From Palsa-89 sp963824345 (GTDB lineage Bacteria; Acidobacteriota; Terriglobia; Bryobacterales; Bryobacteraceae), in assembly GCA_963824345.1 (NCBI GenBank), contig CAWGOZ010000002.1:558001-622000 (forward strand): a DNA stretch of 64,000 nucleotides, written 5' to 3'. Positions 43,681-52,026 of this stretch are shown piece by piece (position 1 is the stretch's first letter; each line of letters opens with the position of its first letter). A program made the translations under genes and the position numbers. A model generated the notes under the pieces. It did not search any database. It was not told the origin of the DNA and was given only the letters and a program-made list of their open reading frames with translations.

Positions 43681-45207
43681 ATGACCACGGCTTCGCCTGC
43701 AGCGGGCATCAGCCCGGAATTCATCGACCAGATCCGAGCCAAGCTCGCCCGCACCACGGTTGAGCATTACATCAACGGCCAGTGGACCAAGGGTGCGCGC
43801 GGCGAAACTTTCGAGACGCTGGATCCTTCCACCAATCGCGTGCTATCGCGCGGCTGGCGGGGTCACGCCGAAGACATCGATCGCGCGGCCCGCGCGGCCC
43901 ACGCGGCGTTTCAAAAGTGGGGGCGCAGCAAAGCCAAAGACCGCAAAAAGTACCTGCTCAAGATCGCCGGCCTGATCGAAAAACACGGCGACGAACTGGC
44001 CATTATCGAGTGCCTGGATGCGGGCCAGGCGCTCAAGATCGTTCGCGCGCAGATCGCGCGCACCGCGGAAAACTTTTGCTTCTACGCCGAATACGCGGAG
44101 AAGGCCATGGACGGCCGCACCTACCCGGTGGATCATGAGTGGCTGAATTACAGCCTGCGCGTACCGGTGGGGCCGTGCGGGATCATCACTCCGTGGAACG
44201 CGCCCATGATGCTCTCCACCTGGCGCATCGCGCCGGCGCTGGCCACCGGCAATACCGTGATCTTAAAACCCGCCGAATGGTCGCCGCTCACAGCGTGGAA
44301 GCTCGCGCAGATTTTTGAGGAAGCGGATCTGCCGCCCGGCGTGTTCAACGTGGTGCAGGGCTTTGGCGAGGAAGCAGGCGCGCCGCTGGTGGCCCATCCG
44401 CTGGTTCCACTGATCACCCTCACCGGTGAAACCAGCACCGGCTCCATCGTGATGAAGGCCGCGGCCGATCAGTTGAAGCGGCTTTCGCTCGAGCTGGGAG
44501 GCAAATCGCCAGCCGTGATTTTCGCCGACGCCGATCTCGACCGCGCACTGGACGCCACCGTCTTCCAGATCTACAGCTTCAATGGCGAGCGCTGCACTGC
44601 GAACTCGCGAGCGTTGATCGAAAAATCGATTTTCGAAGAATTCACGGCGCGTCTGGCGGCGCGGGCGGCCAAGGTGAAAGTAGGCAGTCCGCTGGATCCG
44701 GACACCGAGGTCGGCCCGCTGATCCATCCCGAGCATCGCGATCGCGTGTTGGGTTACATCCAAATCGGCATCGAGGAAGGCGCGAAGCTATTGGTGGGCG
44801 GCCAGCGAGTGGGCGCGGAAGGCAACTACGTGTCCCCCGCCCTGTTCACGGGCGAGAACCGCATGCGCATTGCGCAGGAAGAAATCTTCGGTCCGGTTTT
44901 GACCGCGATTCCGTTCACCGATGAAGCCGACGCGCTGGCCAAGGCCAACGACGTGAAATACGGCTTGGCTTCGTATCTCTGGACCAACGACGTCGCCCGC
45001 GCGCACCGCATGGCGCTGGAGCTGGAAGCCGGCATGACCTGGATCAACAGTCACAACGTGCGCCATCTTCCAACGCCATTCGGCGGCATCAAATTCAGCG
45101 GTTCACAACGGGAGGGCGGCGAGCATTCGTTCGAGTTTTATACCGAGCTGAAGAACATCGCGGTTCCGCTCGGCTCGCACGCCATTCCTAAATTCGGAAA
45201 GGGCTAA
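43681..45207 (+). CDS. hpaE: 5-Carboxymethyl-2-hydroxymuconate-semialdehyde dehydrogenase (HpaE-like)
   Basis: This 508-aa aldehyde dehydrogenase has VEHYINGQWTKGARGETFET, TPWNAPMM, the glutamate motif LELGGKSP, the catalytic Cys in NGERCTANSR, and EIFGPVLTAIPF. It lies 2 nt upstream of the homoprotocatechuate ring-cleavage dioxygenase, supporting oxidation of the cleavage product. The rest of the pathway (hpaF, hpaG, hpaH, hpaI) is absent from this window. Taken alone, the protein could also be a betaine-aldehyde type ALDH; the neighbour makes HpaE more likely. Confidence 0.85.
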   Translation: MTTASPAAGISPEFIDQIRAKLARTTVEHYINGQWTKGARGETFETLDPSTNRVLSRGWRGHAEDIDRAARAAHAAFQKWGRSKAKDRKKYLLKIAGLIEKHGDELAIIECLDAGQALKIVRAQIARTAENFCFYAEYAEKAMDGRTYPVDHEWLNYSLRVPVGPCGIITPWNAPMMLSTWRIAPALATGNTVILKPAEWSPLTAWKLAQIFEEADLPPGVFNVVQGFGEEAGAPLVAHPLVPLITLTGETSTGSIVMKAAADQLKRLSLELGGKSPAVIFADADLDRALDATVFQIYSFNGERCTANSRALIEKSIFEEFTARLAARAAKVKVGSPLDPDTEVGPLIHPEHRDRVLGYIQIGIEEGAKLLVGGQRVGAEGNYVSPALFTGENRMRIAQEEIFGPVLTAIPFTDEADALAKANDVKYGLASYLWTNDVARAHRMALELEAGMTWINSHNVRHLPTPFGGIKFSGSQREGGEHSFEFYTELKNIAVPLGSHAIPKFGKG

Positions 45208-45209
45208 GC

Positions 45210-46178
45210 ATGCTATTTCCACGCGTGATTCGCATTGGCCATGTGGTGTTAACGGTGGCCGATTTGGCCGCATCGCGCCACTTCTACGTCGATCTTCTGG
45301 GCTTCCACGTGGTGCACGAGAGCGATCGCGCGCTCTATCTGCGAGGCGTCGAAGATCGGGAGTGGAGCTTGAAGCTGGAGCTGGGCGCGGAAGCGGGCGT
45401 GCGTCAGCTCGCCTACAAGGCGGGCTCGGAAGCCGCGCTCGACGAGATCGCCGCGTTTGCCCGTGAGGAACATCTGCCGCATCGCTGGGAGAGCGACTTG
45501 GACCGCCCGCGGGTGCTGCGCATGCAGGATCCCTTCGGTTTTCCGGTGGCCTTCTACTACGAATCGGTGAAACATCCGTGGCTTTTGCAGCGCTTCGATC
45601 TGCACCGCGGTCCGGGCATCCAGCGCATCGATCATATTAATGTACTGTCGCCTCAGGTGAAGCAACTCTCGGATTGGTATCAGCACCACTTGGATTTTCG
45701 CCTGACCGAACTCACTGAGGACGATACAGGCCGCATCTGGGCCACCTGGATGCAGCGCAAGGGGCACGCACACGATCTCGCCACGACCAACGGGGCCGGC
45801 CCACGCCTGCATCATTTCGCCTATTGGCTGCCGGATGGCGCGCGGATCACGCAGCTGTGCGATATTCTGGCCGGGGCGTTTGAGGCCGATCGTATCGAGC
45901 GCGGCCCAGGCAGGCATGGCATCACCAACGCGTACTTCCTCTATCTGCGCGACCCCGACGGGCACCGCATCGAGCTCTATACTTCCGACTACCTCAGCGT
46001 GGATCCGGACTTCGAGCCAATTCATTGGCAATTGCACGATCCTCGCCGGCAAGCCCTGTGGGGCGGCAACGCGCCCAAGAGCTGGTTTCTGGAAGGCAGC
46101 GTGGTGGAGGCGTTCGAGGGCGGCTGGGTGAAAGTGGAAGAGTCGGAATTACAAGGCCTGCCGGCGTATGTGCGTTGA
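45210..46178 (+). CDS. hpaD: 3,4-Dihydroxyphenylacetate 2,3-dioxygenase (HpaD/MndD-like)
   Basis: This 322-aa type I extradiol dioxygenase has two vicinal-oxygen-chelate modules. The metal triad is in the second: His in QRIDHINVLSP, His in RLHHFAYWL, Glu in GHRIELYTSDY. It cleaves homoprotocatechuate at the 2,3 bond using Fe(II) or Mn(II). It starts 2 nt after hpaE. It resembles the Mn-dependent MndD group rather than the type II HpcB group. The call is strong. Confidence 0.9.
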   Translation: MLFPRVIRIGHVVLTVADLAASRHFYVDLLGFHVVHESDRALYLRGVEDREWSLKLELGAEAGVRQLAYKAGSEAALDEIAAFAREEHLPHRWESDLDRPRVLRMQDPFGFPVAFYYESVKHPWLLQRFDLHRGPGIQRIDHINVLSPQVKQLSDWYQHHLDFRLTELTEDDTGRIWATWMQRKGHAHDLATTNGAGPRLHHFAYWLPDGARITQLCDILAGAFEADRIERGPGRHGITNAYFLYLRDPDGHRIELYTSDYLSVDPDFEPIHWQLHDPRRQALWGGNAPKSWFLEGSVVEAFEGGWVKVEESELQGLPAYVR

Positions 46179-46215
46179 CGCGGGGCCGCAAACCTTGGAT
46201 AATTAGCGCATAGCT

Positions 46216-46767
46216 ATGATCAAACACTTCTCTTTGATTTTTATGCTGCTGGCCTTGTGCCTGTCGGCACTCGCGGTTGAGGAACAACACGGCATCCTGA
46301 CGGGCACGGTTTTGAAGCTGGACGCCGCTGCTAAAACAGTGGTGGTCAAAACGGCCGACGGGACCGAGCACACTCTGCACTTTGTTAAGCGATCCACTGT
46401 CATTGGCGCCGAGGACACCGCCAAAGGCTCCGAGGACGCCTTCCATGGCTTGAAAGAGGGCAGCGAAGTGGCCGTGCATTATACGGCCAAAGGCGGCGTG
46501 GAAACCGGAGACGAGTTCGACCGGATCGGCAAGGACGGCCTCAAGGCCACCGACGCCACCGTAACTCACATCGATCGCGGCGCTAAAACTCTGGCCGTTA
46601 AAACCGCTGACGGCACCGAACAGACCTTTCGTTTGACCGGCAGCGCCGCCAAGGACGCCGGCAAGGACATCGCGGAAGGCACCGAGAAAACCGCGAAAGT
46701 AACTGTCTACTACACCGAAGAAGGCGGCAAGAAAGTGGCCCACTTCTTCAAAAAAGCAGTGCAGTAA
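46216..46767 (+). CDS. Secreted repeat protein of unknown function
   Basis: The 183-aa protein has a signal peptide (residues 1-20) and two tandem beta-rich units. Unit 1 reads GTVLKLDAAAKTVVVKTADG to AVHYTAKGG; unit 2 reads ATVTHIDRGAKTLAVKTADG to VTVYYTEEGG. The units share VKTADGTE and a hydrophobic YT strand. No family is named. It precedes the ECF sigma operon by 127 bp. Confidence 0.6.
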   Translation: MIKHFSLIFMLLALCLSALAVEEQHGILTGTVLKLDAAAKTVVVKTADGTEHTLHFVKRSTVIGAEDTAKGSEDAFHGLKEGSEVAVHYTAKGGVETGDEFDRIGKDGLKATDATVTHIDRGAKTLAVKTADGTEQTFRLTGSAAKDAGKDIAEGTEKTAKVTVYYTEEGGKKVAHFFKKAVQ

Positions 46768-46894
46768 AAGCCCCAGCGTTCAATGGTTGGCGGCCCTCGC
46801 CGGGATTCCCGACGCTGCGAGGTCGCCAATCTTCCCAAATCCAATTATTTTGCGTCCCGCCGGCTGAGATTCCGCGTACTCTTCTTTAGAAACG

Positions 46895-47434
46895 ATGGCG
46901 ACAGCCGGCCCAGCCACGGAAGCGCAAGCGGAGGCTACGCCGGAAGCGACGTTCGCCCAACTGCTGCGCGCGAATCAATCCATGGTATTCAGCCTGGCCT
47001 ATCATTTTCTGCGCGATCGCGCCGCCGCCGAAGAGGTGGCGCAGGACGTGTTTTTGCGGCTGCACGGCAAGATGGCTGAGCTGGAGAGCGCCAGACACGT
47101 AACCTTTTGGCTGAGAAAAGTCACCAGCCGCCGCTCGATCGACTATGCCCGCAAGCGGCGGTCGCAATCGACGATTTCGCTGGAGGAGGTGGCGGAGCCT
47201 TCCATCCCTGAGCAGCCGGGCGATCCGTTGCTGAACCGCAGACTACGGCAATTGATCGCGTCTTTGCCGGAGAAGCCGCGCATGGCAATGGTGCTGCGCT
47301 ATCAGGAAGATTTGACCCCCGAGGAGATTTCCGAAGTGCTGGAAATGCCGGTGCGGACGGTGAAGAGTCATTTGCAGCGCTCGCTCGCGATACTGCGCGA
47401 AAAGGTCGATCGGAGCATGGGAGACATTCGCTGA
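46895..47434 (+). CDS. ECF-type RNA polymerase sigma factor
   Basis: The 179-aa protein has region 2 (FSLAYHFLRDRAAAEEVAQD, VTFWLRKVTSRRSIDYARKR) and region 4 (MAMVLRYQEDLTPEEISEVL, EMPVRTVKSHLQRSLAILRE). It heads a four-gene operon: its stop shares a base with the next start (TGATG), followed by a single-TM protein and two DUF4252-type secreted proteins. These are plausible targets or feedback components of this sigma factor. Confidence 0.9.
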   Translation: MATAGPATEAQAEATPEATFAQLLRANQSMVFSLAYHFLRDRAAAEEVAQDVFLRLHGKMAELESARHVTFWLRKVTSRRSIDYARKRRSQSTISLEEVAEPSIPEQPGDPLLNRRLRQLIASLPEKPRMAMVLRYQEDLTPEEISEVLEMPVRTVKSHLQRSLAILREKVDRSMGDIR

Positions 47435-47736
47435 TGGAAGATTTCGAACAGCAATTGAAGAACGCCCTGAGCCGCAAGGAGCAGCCTGCGTGGTTCGAAG
47501 CCAAGGTCCTCGCGGCTGCAACGCCGCCGCCATTCCGTCCGCAGCCTTATTGGCGTTGGGCAGCGGGCCTGGCGGTCATGCTCCTGATCGGCGCTGGGGT
47601 CTTGGTGCAAGAGGAGCGTCAACAGCGTGCGGCTGGCGAAGCCGCCAAGGCGCGGCTGCAACTGGCGCTCAAGATCACGGTTACCGAGTTGTCGAAAATT
47701 CAGAAGGCGGTACGGACATCGACGGAGGAAGAATGA
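47434..47736 (+). CDS. Single-TM protein, likely anti-sigma partner
   Basis: This 100-aa protein has a cytoplasmic N-terminal helix (MEDFEQQLKNALSRKEQPAW), one transmembrane helix (about residues 42-58, WAAGLAVMLLIGAGVLV) and a basic/helical C-terminus. Its position directly after the sigma gene with a TGATG overlap, and this topology, fit an anti-sigma factor. No zinc motif is visible. Its stop overlaps the next ATG (ATGA). Confidence 0.65.
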   Translation: MEDFEQQLKNALSRKEQPAWFEAKVLAAATPPPFRPQPYWRWAAGLAVMLLIGAGVLVQEERQQRAAGEAAKARLQLALKITVTELSKIQKAVRTSTEEE

Positions 47737-48290
47737 TTACGATCAAGATCGCTTTTATCCTGGGGATCGCGCTGGCGCCGCTGGGAGCGCAAGAACTGAA
47801 ATTGCCGGCCAGCCTGGATCGCCTGGCGGCCAAGGCGAGTGAAGTGGTGGACGTCACACTCGACGCGAATCTGCTGCAGCTGGCTAGCCGGTTCCTCTCC
47901 GACAAGGACGCGGACGACGCCAAGGTGAAAAAGTTAATCGGCGGCCTGAAAGGGATTTACGTCAAAAGTTTCGAGTTCGAAAAGGCCGGCGAATATCAGG
48001 ATTCGGACGTCGAACCGGTGCGCGCGCAGCTTCGCGGTCCCGCCTGGTCGCGCATCGTGGGAGTGCGCAGCCAGAAATCCGGCGACAATTCCGAAGTGTA
48101 CGTGAAGACGGAAGGCGGCAAGATCGGCGGACTCGCAATTGTTTCAACCGAGCCGAAGGAGCTGACCATTGTCAGCATCGAAGGCTCCATCGATCCCGAT
48201 CAATTGAGCGAACTCGGCGGACACTTCGGAATCCCGAAGCTGGAGCCGGATTCGCAGCGCAAGAACGGCAAGCCCGGAAAGGACGAATAA
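47733..48290 (+). CDS. DUF4252 family secreted protein
   Basis: The 185-aa protein has a signal peptide (residues 1-19) and the DUF4252 features AAKASEVVDVTLDANLLQLA, KKLIGGLKGIYVKSFEF and a final strand pair around IVSTEPKELTIVSIEGSIDP. Function is unknown. It is encoded as the third gene of the ECF operon; ATG 47733 overlaps the previous stop. The next protein is a shorter relative. Confidence 0.75.
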   Translation: MITIKIAFILGIALAPLGAQELKLPASLDRLAAKASEVVDVTLDANLLQLASRFLSDKDADDAKVKKLIGGLKGIYVKSFEFEKAGEYQDSDVEPVRAQLRGPAWSRIVGVRSQKSGDNSEVYVKTEGGKIGGLAIVSTEPKELTIVSIEGSIDPDQLSELGGHFGIPKLEPDSQRKNGKPGKDE

Positions 48291-48291
48291 C

Positions 48292-48852
48292 ATGAAGGCG
48301 GCACTCATCGTAGCGGCCGGTTGCATGCTTTTCTGCACGGTCCTGGAAGGCGCCGAGCGCGAGTTTAACGACATCGTTCGCGCCATCTCGGACGAGTTGC
48401 ATGCGCGCCCTCTGCGCATCCCTTTCTTCGGCCTGGTGAATTTCGCCACGTCGGTGGCGCACCCGGCCGGCGTCAAGCATATCGATCTGGCCGTGTTCGA
48501 AGATTTGGATTTGGAAGCGCACGCGGCAAGGAACATCACGGAAGCGATCCAACGGTTGGACCGGGGGTGGAAGCCGTTGGTACAGGTTCGATCCCGAAAT
48601 CATGGACGCGAGGAATCGGTGCTGGTCTACATTCGAGACGCCGGAAGCGACTGCAAGTTGCTGGTGGCGAGCGTCGAGACCGAAGAGGTGACCGTGGTGG
48701 AATTGAAGCTGGACCCGGCCAGTCTCGAAGTCTGGCTAAACGGCGACCGCGGCGTGAGAAGTCTGCGCCCGCTGCCCAAATCGTCTTGCGACAAGTGCGT
48801 CGAAAGCGAGTTTGCCGGGACCGAAAATCAGAATGATCAGCGAAGCCAGTAA
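48292..48852 (+). CDS. Divergent DUF4252-like secreted protein
   Basis: The 186-aa protein has a signal peptide (residues 1-21). Its central region (WKPLVQVRSRNHGREESVLV, LLVASVETEEVTVVELKLDP) aligns by eye with the preceding DUF4252 protein (EVYVKTEGGKIGGLAIVSTE, ELTIVSIEGSIDP), so it is probably a tandem paralogue. The last roughly 35 residues, rich in Cys, Ser and Glu, overlap the opposing DoxX gene by 117 bp and may be a run-through tail. It ends the ECF operon. Confidence 0.6.
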   Translation: MKAALIVAAGCMLFCTVLEGAEREFNDIVRAISDELHARPLRIPFFGLVNFATSVAHPAGVKHIDLAVFEDLDLEAHAARNITEAIQRLDRGWKPLVQVRSRNHGREESVLVYIRDAGSDCKLLVASVETEEVTVVELKLDPASLEVWLNGDRGVRSLRPLPKSSCDKCVESEFAGTENQNDQRSQ

Positions 48853-49227
48853 GAAAGTATAGGGCGCGGCCGCATAGAACTTGTCGGGATCCGAAAAGAT
48901 GGCGAGCAAGGCGGCGCGATCCGCAATCACAAACGCTACAAGCATGTCGGCGGCCAGCAGAAACGCGATCAGGCGCGAACACAGGCCGACTGCCAGCAGG
49001 ATGCCTCCGGCGAATTCAAGCGCCGAAATGAAATCGGCATTGAGCGCGGGCGCGGGAATGCCGAGGCTGGCGAAAAAGCCGGCGACTTTGCCGAGGTCGC
49101 CCAGCTTGCCCCAACCGCTTTGCATAAATTGCCAACCCCAGTAGAGCCGGACAGCGAGCAAAAACGGCGATTCCAACCCGGAGGCCGCGTGCGCGAACAT
49201 TTCATATACCTTTTGGATTCTCGCCAT
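48736..49227 (-). CDS. bufD: DoxX family membrane protein of the bufferin operon
   Basis: This 163-aa protein has four transmembrane helices and DoxX features (LAVRLYWGWQFMQSGWGKLG, FFASLGIP, ALEFAGGILLAVGLCSRLIA, FGPGKLAFDA). DoxX proteins accompany MNIO bufferin loci and are thought to aid redox or export steps. ATG 49227 shares one base with the DUF2063 stop (TGATG). The C-terminal tail overlaps the opposing DUF4252-like gene by 117 bp. The bufD symbol follows the published naming of this type of operon. Confidence 0.82.
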   Translation of the reverse strand: MARIQKVYEMFAHAASGLESPFLLAVRLYWGWQFMQSGWGKLGDLGKVAGFFASLGIPAPALNADFISALEFAGGILLAVGLCSRLIAFLLAADMLVAFVIADRAALLAIFSDPDKFYAAAPYTFLLASLIILIFGPGKLAFDALVARRFGQRAQTSHAAVAV

Positions 49228-50075
49228 CACTCGCCTCCACCGCACAGCCAGCCCAGCTGAGACCAATTAGCAAACCAGGTTTGGATCTTTTGTTGCAGCT
49301 CGGCCCCTTCGAGTGGTGCGCCGGCGAGCCCGGAATCGAGCGCTGGACCAATCGCCTGGCTTGTGCCAAGAGCTTCGAGCAGACGGAATTCGTCCGCGTC
49401 CAGTCTCCGGTAATAGACCGTAAAATCCACGCGATGGACCGCCAGGAAAATCTGTTGCGGCTCGAGCCGGGCAAACCGCCGAACGACATGGCGGCGCGCC
49501 GGGCGGCCGACGGCGTTGCTGGCTGCGCCGCGCTCGGCCAAGTGCTGGTTGAGTTGCACGCGCAAAACATCCACGGGATAGCGCAACGCCAGCAAGCGAA
49601 CATACGGCTGGAGAACCAGGCGAAATTCGGGACCCAGCTCCAGCAAATCCTCGGGCCCCAGCGCTTTTCGCTCGGCATTGTCGAATGCTTCGATGTGCGC
49701 CCACTCCAGGCGAATCATATCCAGCGCCAGATCCAGATGCCGGCCCGCGAAATCGGGATGCTCCGTTAGCCACGTCTCCAGCCGCGAGCCGAGATTCCGC
49801 AGCGTGAAGGATTCGGAAGGACATTCGGCCAGGTAAGCGCGAGACAACCGCTCGAAAGCGCGCTGGCCGAGGATCGATTGGAGGCCCGGAAAATCTTCGC
49901 GGAACGAATCCAGAATGCGATACCAGTATTGGCGATGATAAATGTTCAAGCGCTCGGTGGCGTTGAGCCGATCGTTGGGTTTGACAAGCTGCTTCGCCTC
50001 CGCGCTAACGGAGGCATTCAGCGGACTCATCACCGCACCGGCCACGCGCCGTTGAAATTCCAGCAGGGCGCTCAT
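49227..50075 (-). CDS. bufC: DUF2063/BufC-type partner protein
   Basis: The 282-aa protein opens with the DUF2063 signature (MSALLEFQRRVAGAVMSPLN, RLNIYHRQYWYRILDSFRED, FPGLQSILGQRAFERLSRAY). Proteins of this family bind the precursor peptide and deliver it to the MNIO enzyme. It overlaps bufB by 4 nt and doxX by one base, so the three are translationally coupled. The C-terminal half (about 150-282) is less conserved. Confidence 0.88.
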   Translation of the reverse strand: MSALLEFQRRVAGAVMSPLNASVSAEAKQLVKPNDRLNATERLNIYHRQYWYRILDSFREDFPGLQSILGQRAFERLSRAYLAECPSESFTLRNLGSRLETWLTEHPDFAGRHLDLALDMIRLEWAHIEAFDNAERKALGPEDLLELGPEFRLVLQPYVRLLALRYPVDVLRVQLNQHLAERGAASNAVGRPARRHVVRRFARLEPQQIFLAVHRVDFTVYYRRLDADEFRLLEALGTSQAIGPALDSGLAGAPLEGAELQQKIQTWFANWSQLGWLCGGGE

Positions 50076-50917
50076 CGGACCCCGGTTGGAACTGGAATGA
50101 ATTGCTCCGCTTTGCGAGCCTCGGCATGCACTTCATCGAAGGAAGGAATGCGATCGTCCCATTCCAGCAGCGTCGCGGTGGGCCCAATGCGTTGGATGGC
50201 GTGCTCATAGAGTTTCCAAACCGGATCGATCACGGGATGATCGTGCGTGTCCAGAATGTACTTCTCGAATTTGGAATGCCCTGCAATGTGGATCTGCGCG
50301 ACGCGCTCGGCCGGGACGCTGTTCAAATAGTCGTACGGATCGAAGCCATGATTCTGGGACGAGACGTAGATGTTGTTCACGTCCAGCAGAATGCCGCAAT
50401 CGGCGCGCTCCACCACTTCATTCAGAAACTCCCACTCGGTCATTTCCGAGACGTGAAATTCCGCATAGCTGCTCACGTTTTCGACGGCGATGGGGACTTC
50501 CAGGAAATCGCGTGCCTCGCGCACCTTGCGCGCCGTCACCTCGGCGGCTTCGAAGGTGTAGGGCATCGGCAGCAGATCGTGCGTGTAGCGTCCGTCCACG
50601 CTGCCCCAGCAAAGATGATCGGTGAGCCAGGGCGTCTTGGTTCGCTTCACCAGCGCTTTCAAGCGGCGCAGGTGTTCGCGGTTGAGCGGCTCGGCTGAGC
50701 CGAAATACATGGACACGCCATGCTGCACCACGCGATACTGCTCCAGAATCCGATCCAGAACCGCCAGCGGACGCCCGCCATCCACCATGTAGTTTTCCGA
50801 GATGATCTCGAACCAGTCGACTACCGGCTTGCGCTCCAGGATGTGCTGGTAATGCGGAACGCGCAGCCCGATCCCGATGCCGTAGTCGGTGTGTCCGTTA
50901 AAGCGATTGGCGGGCAT
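50072..50917 (-). CDS. bufB: MNIO (DUF692) multinuclear iron oxidase, bufferin modification
   Basis: The 281-aa TIM-barrel enzyme of the DUF692/MNIO family has metal-ligand segments FEIISENYMV, VQHGVSMYFG, TDHLCWGS, IAVENVSSYA, LLDVNNIYVSSQNHG, QIHIAGH and DTHDHPVID. MNIOs modify Cys or Asp residues of ribosomal peptides, converting Cys to thiooxazole-type groups in bufferins. It sits 48 bp after the Cys-rich precursor gene and overlaps DUF2063 downstream. The identification is strong by motif and context. Confidence 0.93.
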   Translation of the reverse strand: MPANRFNGHTDYGIGIGLRVPHYQHILERKPVVDWFEIISENYMVDGGRPLAVLDRILEQYRVVQHGVSMYFGSAEPLNREHLRRLKALVKRTKTPWLTDHLCWGSVDGRYTHDLLPMPYTFEAAEVTARKVREARDFLEVPIAVENVSSYAEFHVSEMTEWEFLNEVVERADCGILLDVNNIYVSSQNHGFDPYDYLNSVPAERVAQIHIAGHSKFEKYILDTHDHPVIDPVWKLYEHAIQRIGPTATLLEWDDRIPSFDEVHAEARKAEQFIPVPTGVR

Positions 50918-50965
50918 GGTGGGAAATGGGGCACGTTTGGATCGCGCCCCGGATTCAACGCATTG

Positions 50966-51268
50966 CTACTTGGAGCCGTCGGTGGCGCAACCGCCCTTGC
51001 CCTTGCAGGAATTCTTGCCCTTGCAGCCGTTGTCGCTGGACTTGCAGCCGCCTTTGCCCTTGCAGGAATTGAGGCCTTTGCAAGCGTGCTTCTCGACCGG
51101 CGTATCCGCGGCTTGGCCCGCGAGGGGGCTGATGGCGGAACTGGTGGAGGTCAGCGCGGAGCCGCCATTGCCGGTTGCGAGCGTGGCCGCGTTAGCACGG
51201 GCTACCGTACCGCCCAGCAGGCCGGTGAAGGCTGCCGTGAGTATCAGGGAACTTTTCGAAATTTTCAT
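50966..51268 (-). CDS. bufA: Bufferin-type Cys-rich precursor peptide (BufA2-like)
   Basis: This 100-aa secreted precursor has a signal peptide (ISKSSLILTAAFTGLLGG then TVARANA), a Ser/Ala linker, and a C-terminal core with six Cys in two near-identical units: ACKGLNSCKGKGGC and GCKGKNSCKGKGGC. Spacing is C-x5-C-x5-C-x6-C-x5-C-x5-C. Bufferins of this type are modified by the MNIO partner and bind copper in the periplasm. The downstream MNIO, DUF2063 and DoxX genes complete the set. Copper as ligand is by family analogy. Confidence 0.88.
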   Translation of the reverse strand: MKISKSSLILTAAFTGLLGGTVARANAATLATGNGGSALTSTSSAISPLAGQAADTPVEKHACKGLNSCKGKGGCKSSDNGCKGKNSCKGKGGCATDGSK

Positions 51269-51306
51269 AATGTTGTTGCTCTCCTTTGAGCGTTACTGAA
51301 CGAGTG

Positions 51307-51331
51307 TCCGGATCAGCCGCCACTCGGTTAC
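51307..51331 (-). promoter_or_regulatory. Candidate ECF promoter of the bufferin operon
   Basis: On the minus strand GTAACC (51331-51326) is followed after 15 bases by CGGA (51310-51307), about 39 bp upstream of bufA. GTAACC is what I recall as the -35 element of Caulobacter SigF promoters, which drive a homologous operon; the -10 there is CGAA at N16, so this match is partial. It overlaps the nrsF stop. Confidence 0.35.
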
Positions 51332-52026
51332 TTATTCGATGTCCAGCGCCGGGAAGTCACGCTGGATAAAATTAAACCCGCGATCACACATACTAAGGTT
51401 ACCGAAACGTGCCAGGTAACGATATGGTAGACGTTCAAATTGGGACATTGGATTTCCAGCACCGCCAAGCCGGCTAAGCCAGCCAGACCACCGGCGGTAG
51501 CGCCGGTGAGGACGGGTGAAAGCGCGGCGCCGCGCAGCAGCAGCAGGGCGAACAGGAACGCCGCGGGGATGGCGACGGTCATCCCAGTGCGGAAGCACGC
51601 CAATCCGGTGCGCACGAACGCGGATTCGTGGGCAGGTTGAAAGATCGCGGCCAGGGCCAGAAGGAGGATCGCGAATAAGCCCGCCGAAAAAACGGCGCTG
51701 GATCGCGCGCCCATCGCGGCCGGCGTCATCTGACGGACGAGCGAGAAAACCAAGAAAGCAATGCAGGCGGCCAGAGGCACAAATACGGAGAGCTTCTGAA
51801 AGCCGCTCAGCGCGAGCCACCCGTTCTGGCCGGTAAAGTACCAGCCGGCGATGCAAATGGCAACGAAGATTCCCGCAAAGCCCGCGAAATAGATCCCTTC
51901 GGCGGCCAGTGGCCGGACGGGCTTCAGATTCGCCGTCAACGCGTTCTCGATCTGCTTCAGCCGGTCCGGCGGCAGAGCCGGAAGCTCCCTTGATTCGATC
52001 AACTGATCCAATTCCCGGTTCGTCAT
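51328..52026 (-). CDS. nrsF: NrsF/DUF1109-type membrane anti-sigma factor
   Basis: The 232-aa protein has a soluble N-terminal helix region (residues 1-45) and six transmembrane helices. Conserved Cys occur in LACFRTGM and in EIQCPNLNVYHIVTWH, the pair typical of NrsF-like anti-sigma factors that sense metal or oxidant stress. Its ATG overlaps the sigma stop by 4 nt. It probably holds the sigma factor inactive until Cys are modified, and so controls the bufferin genes just downstream. Confidence 0.8.
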   Translation of the reverse strand: MTNRELDQLIESRELPALPPDRLKQIENALTANLKPVRPLAAEGIYFAGFAGIFVAICIAGWYFTGQNGWLALSGFQKLSVFVPLAACIAFLVFSLVRQMTPAAMGARSSAVFSAGLFAILLLALAAIFQPAHESAFVRTGLACFRTGMTVAIPAAFLFALLLLRGAALSPVLTGATAGGLAGLAGLAVLEIQCPNLNVYHIVTWHVSVTLVCVIAGLILSSVTSRRWTSNK

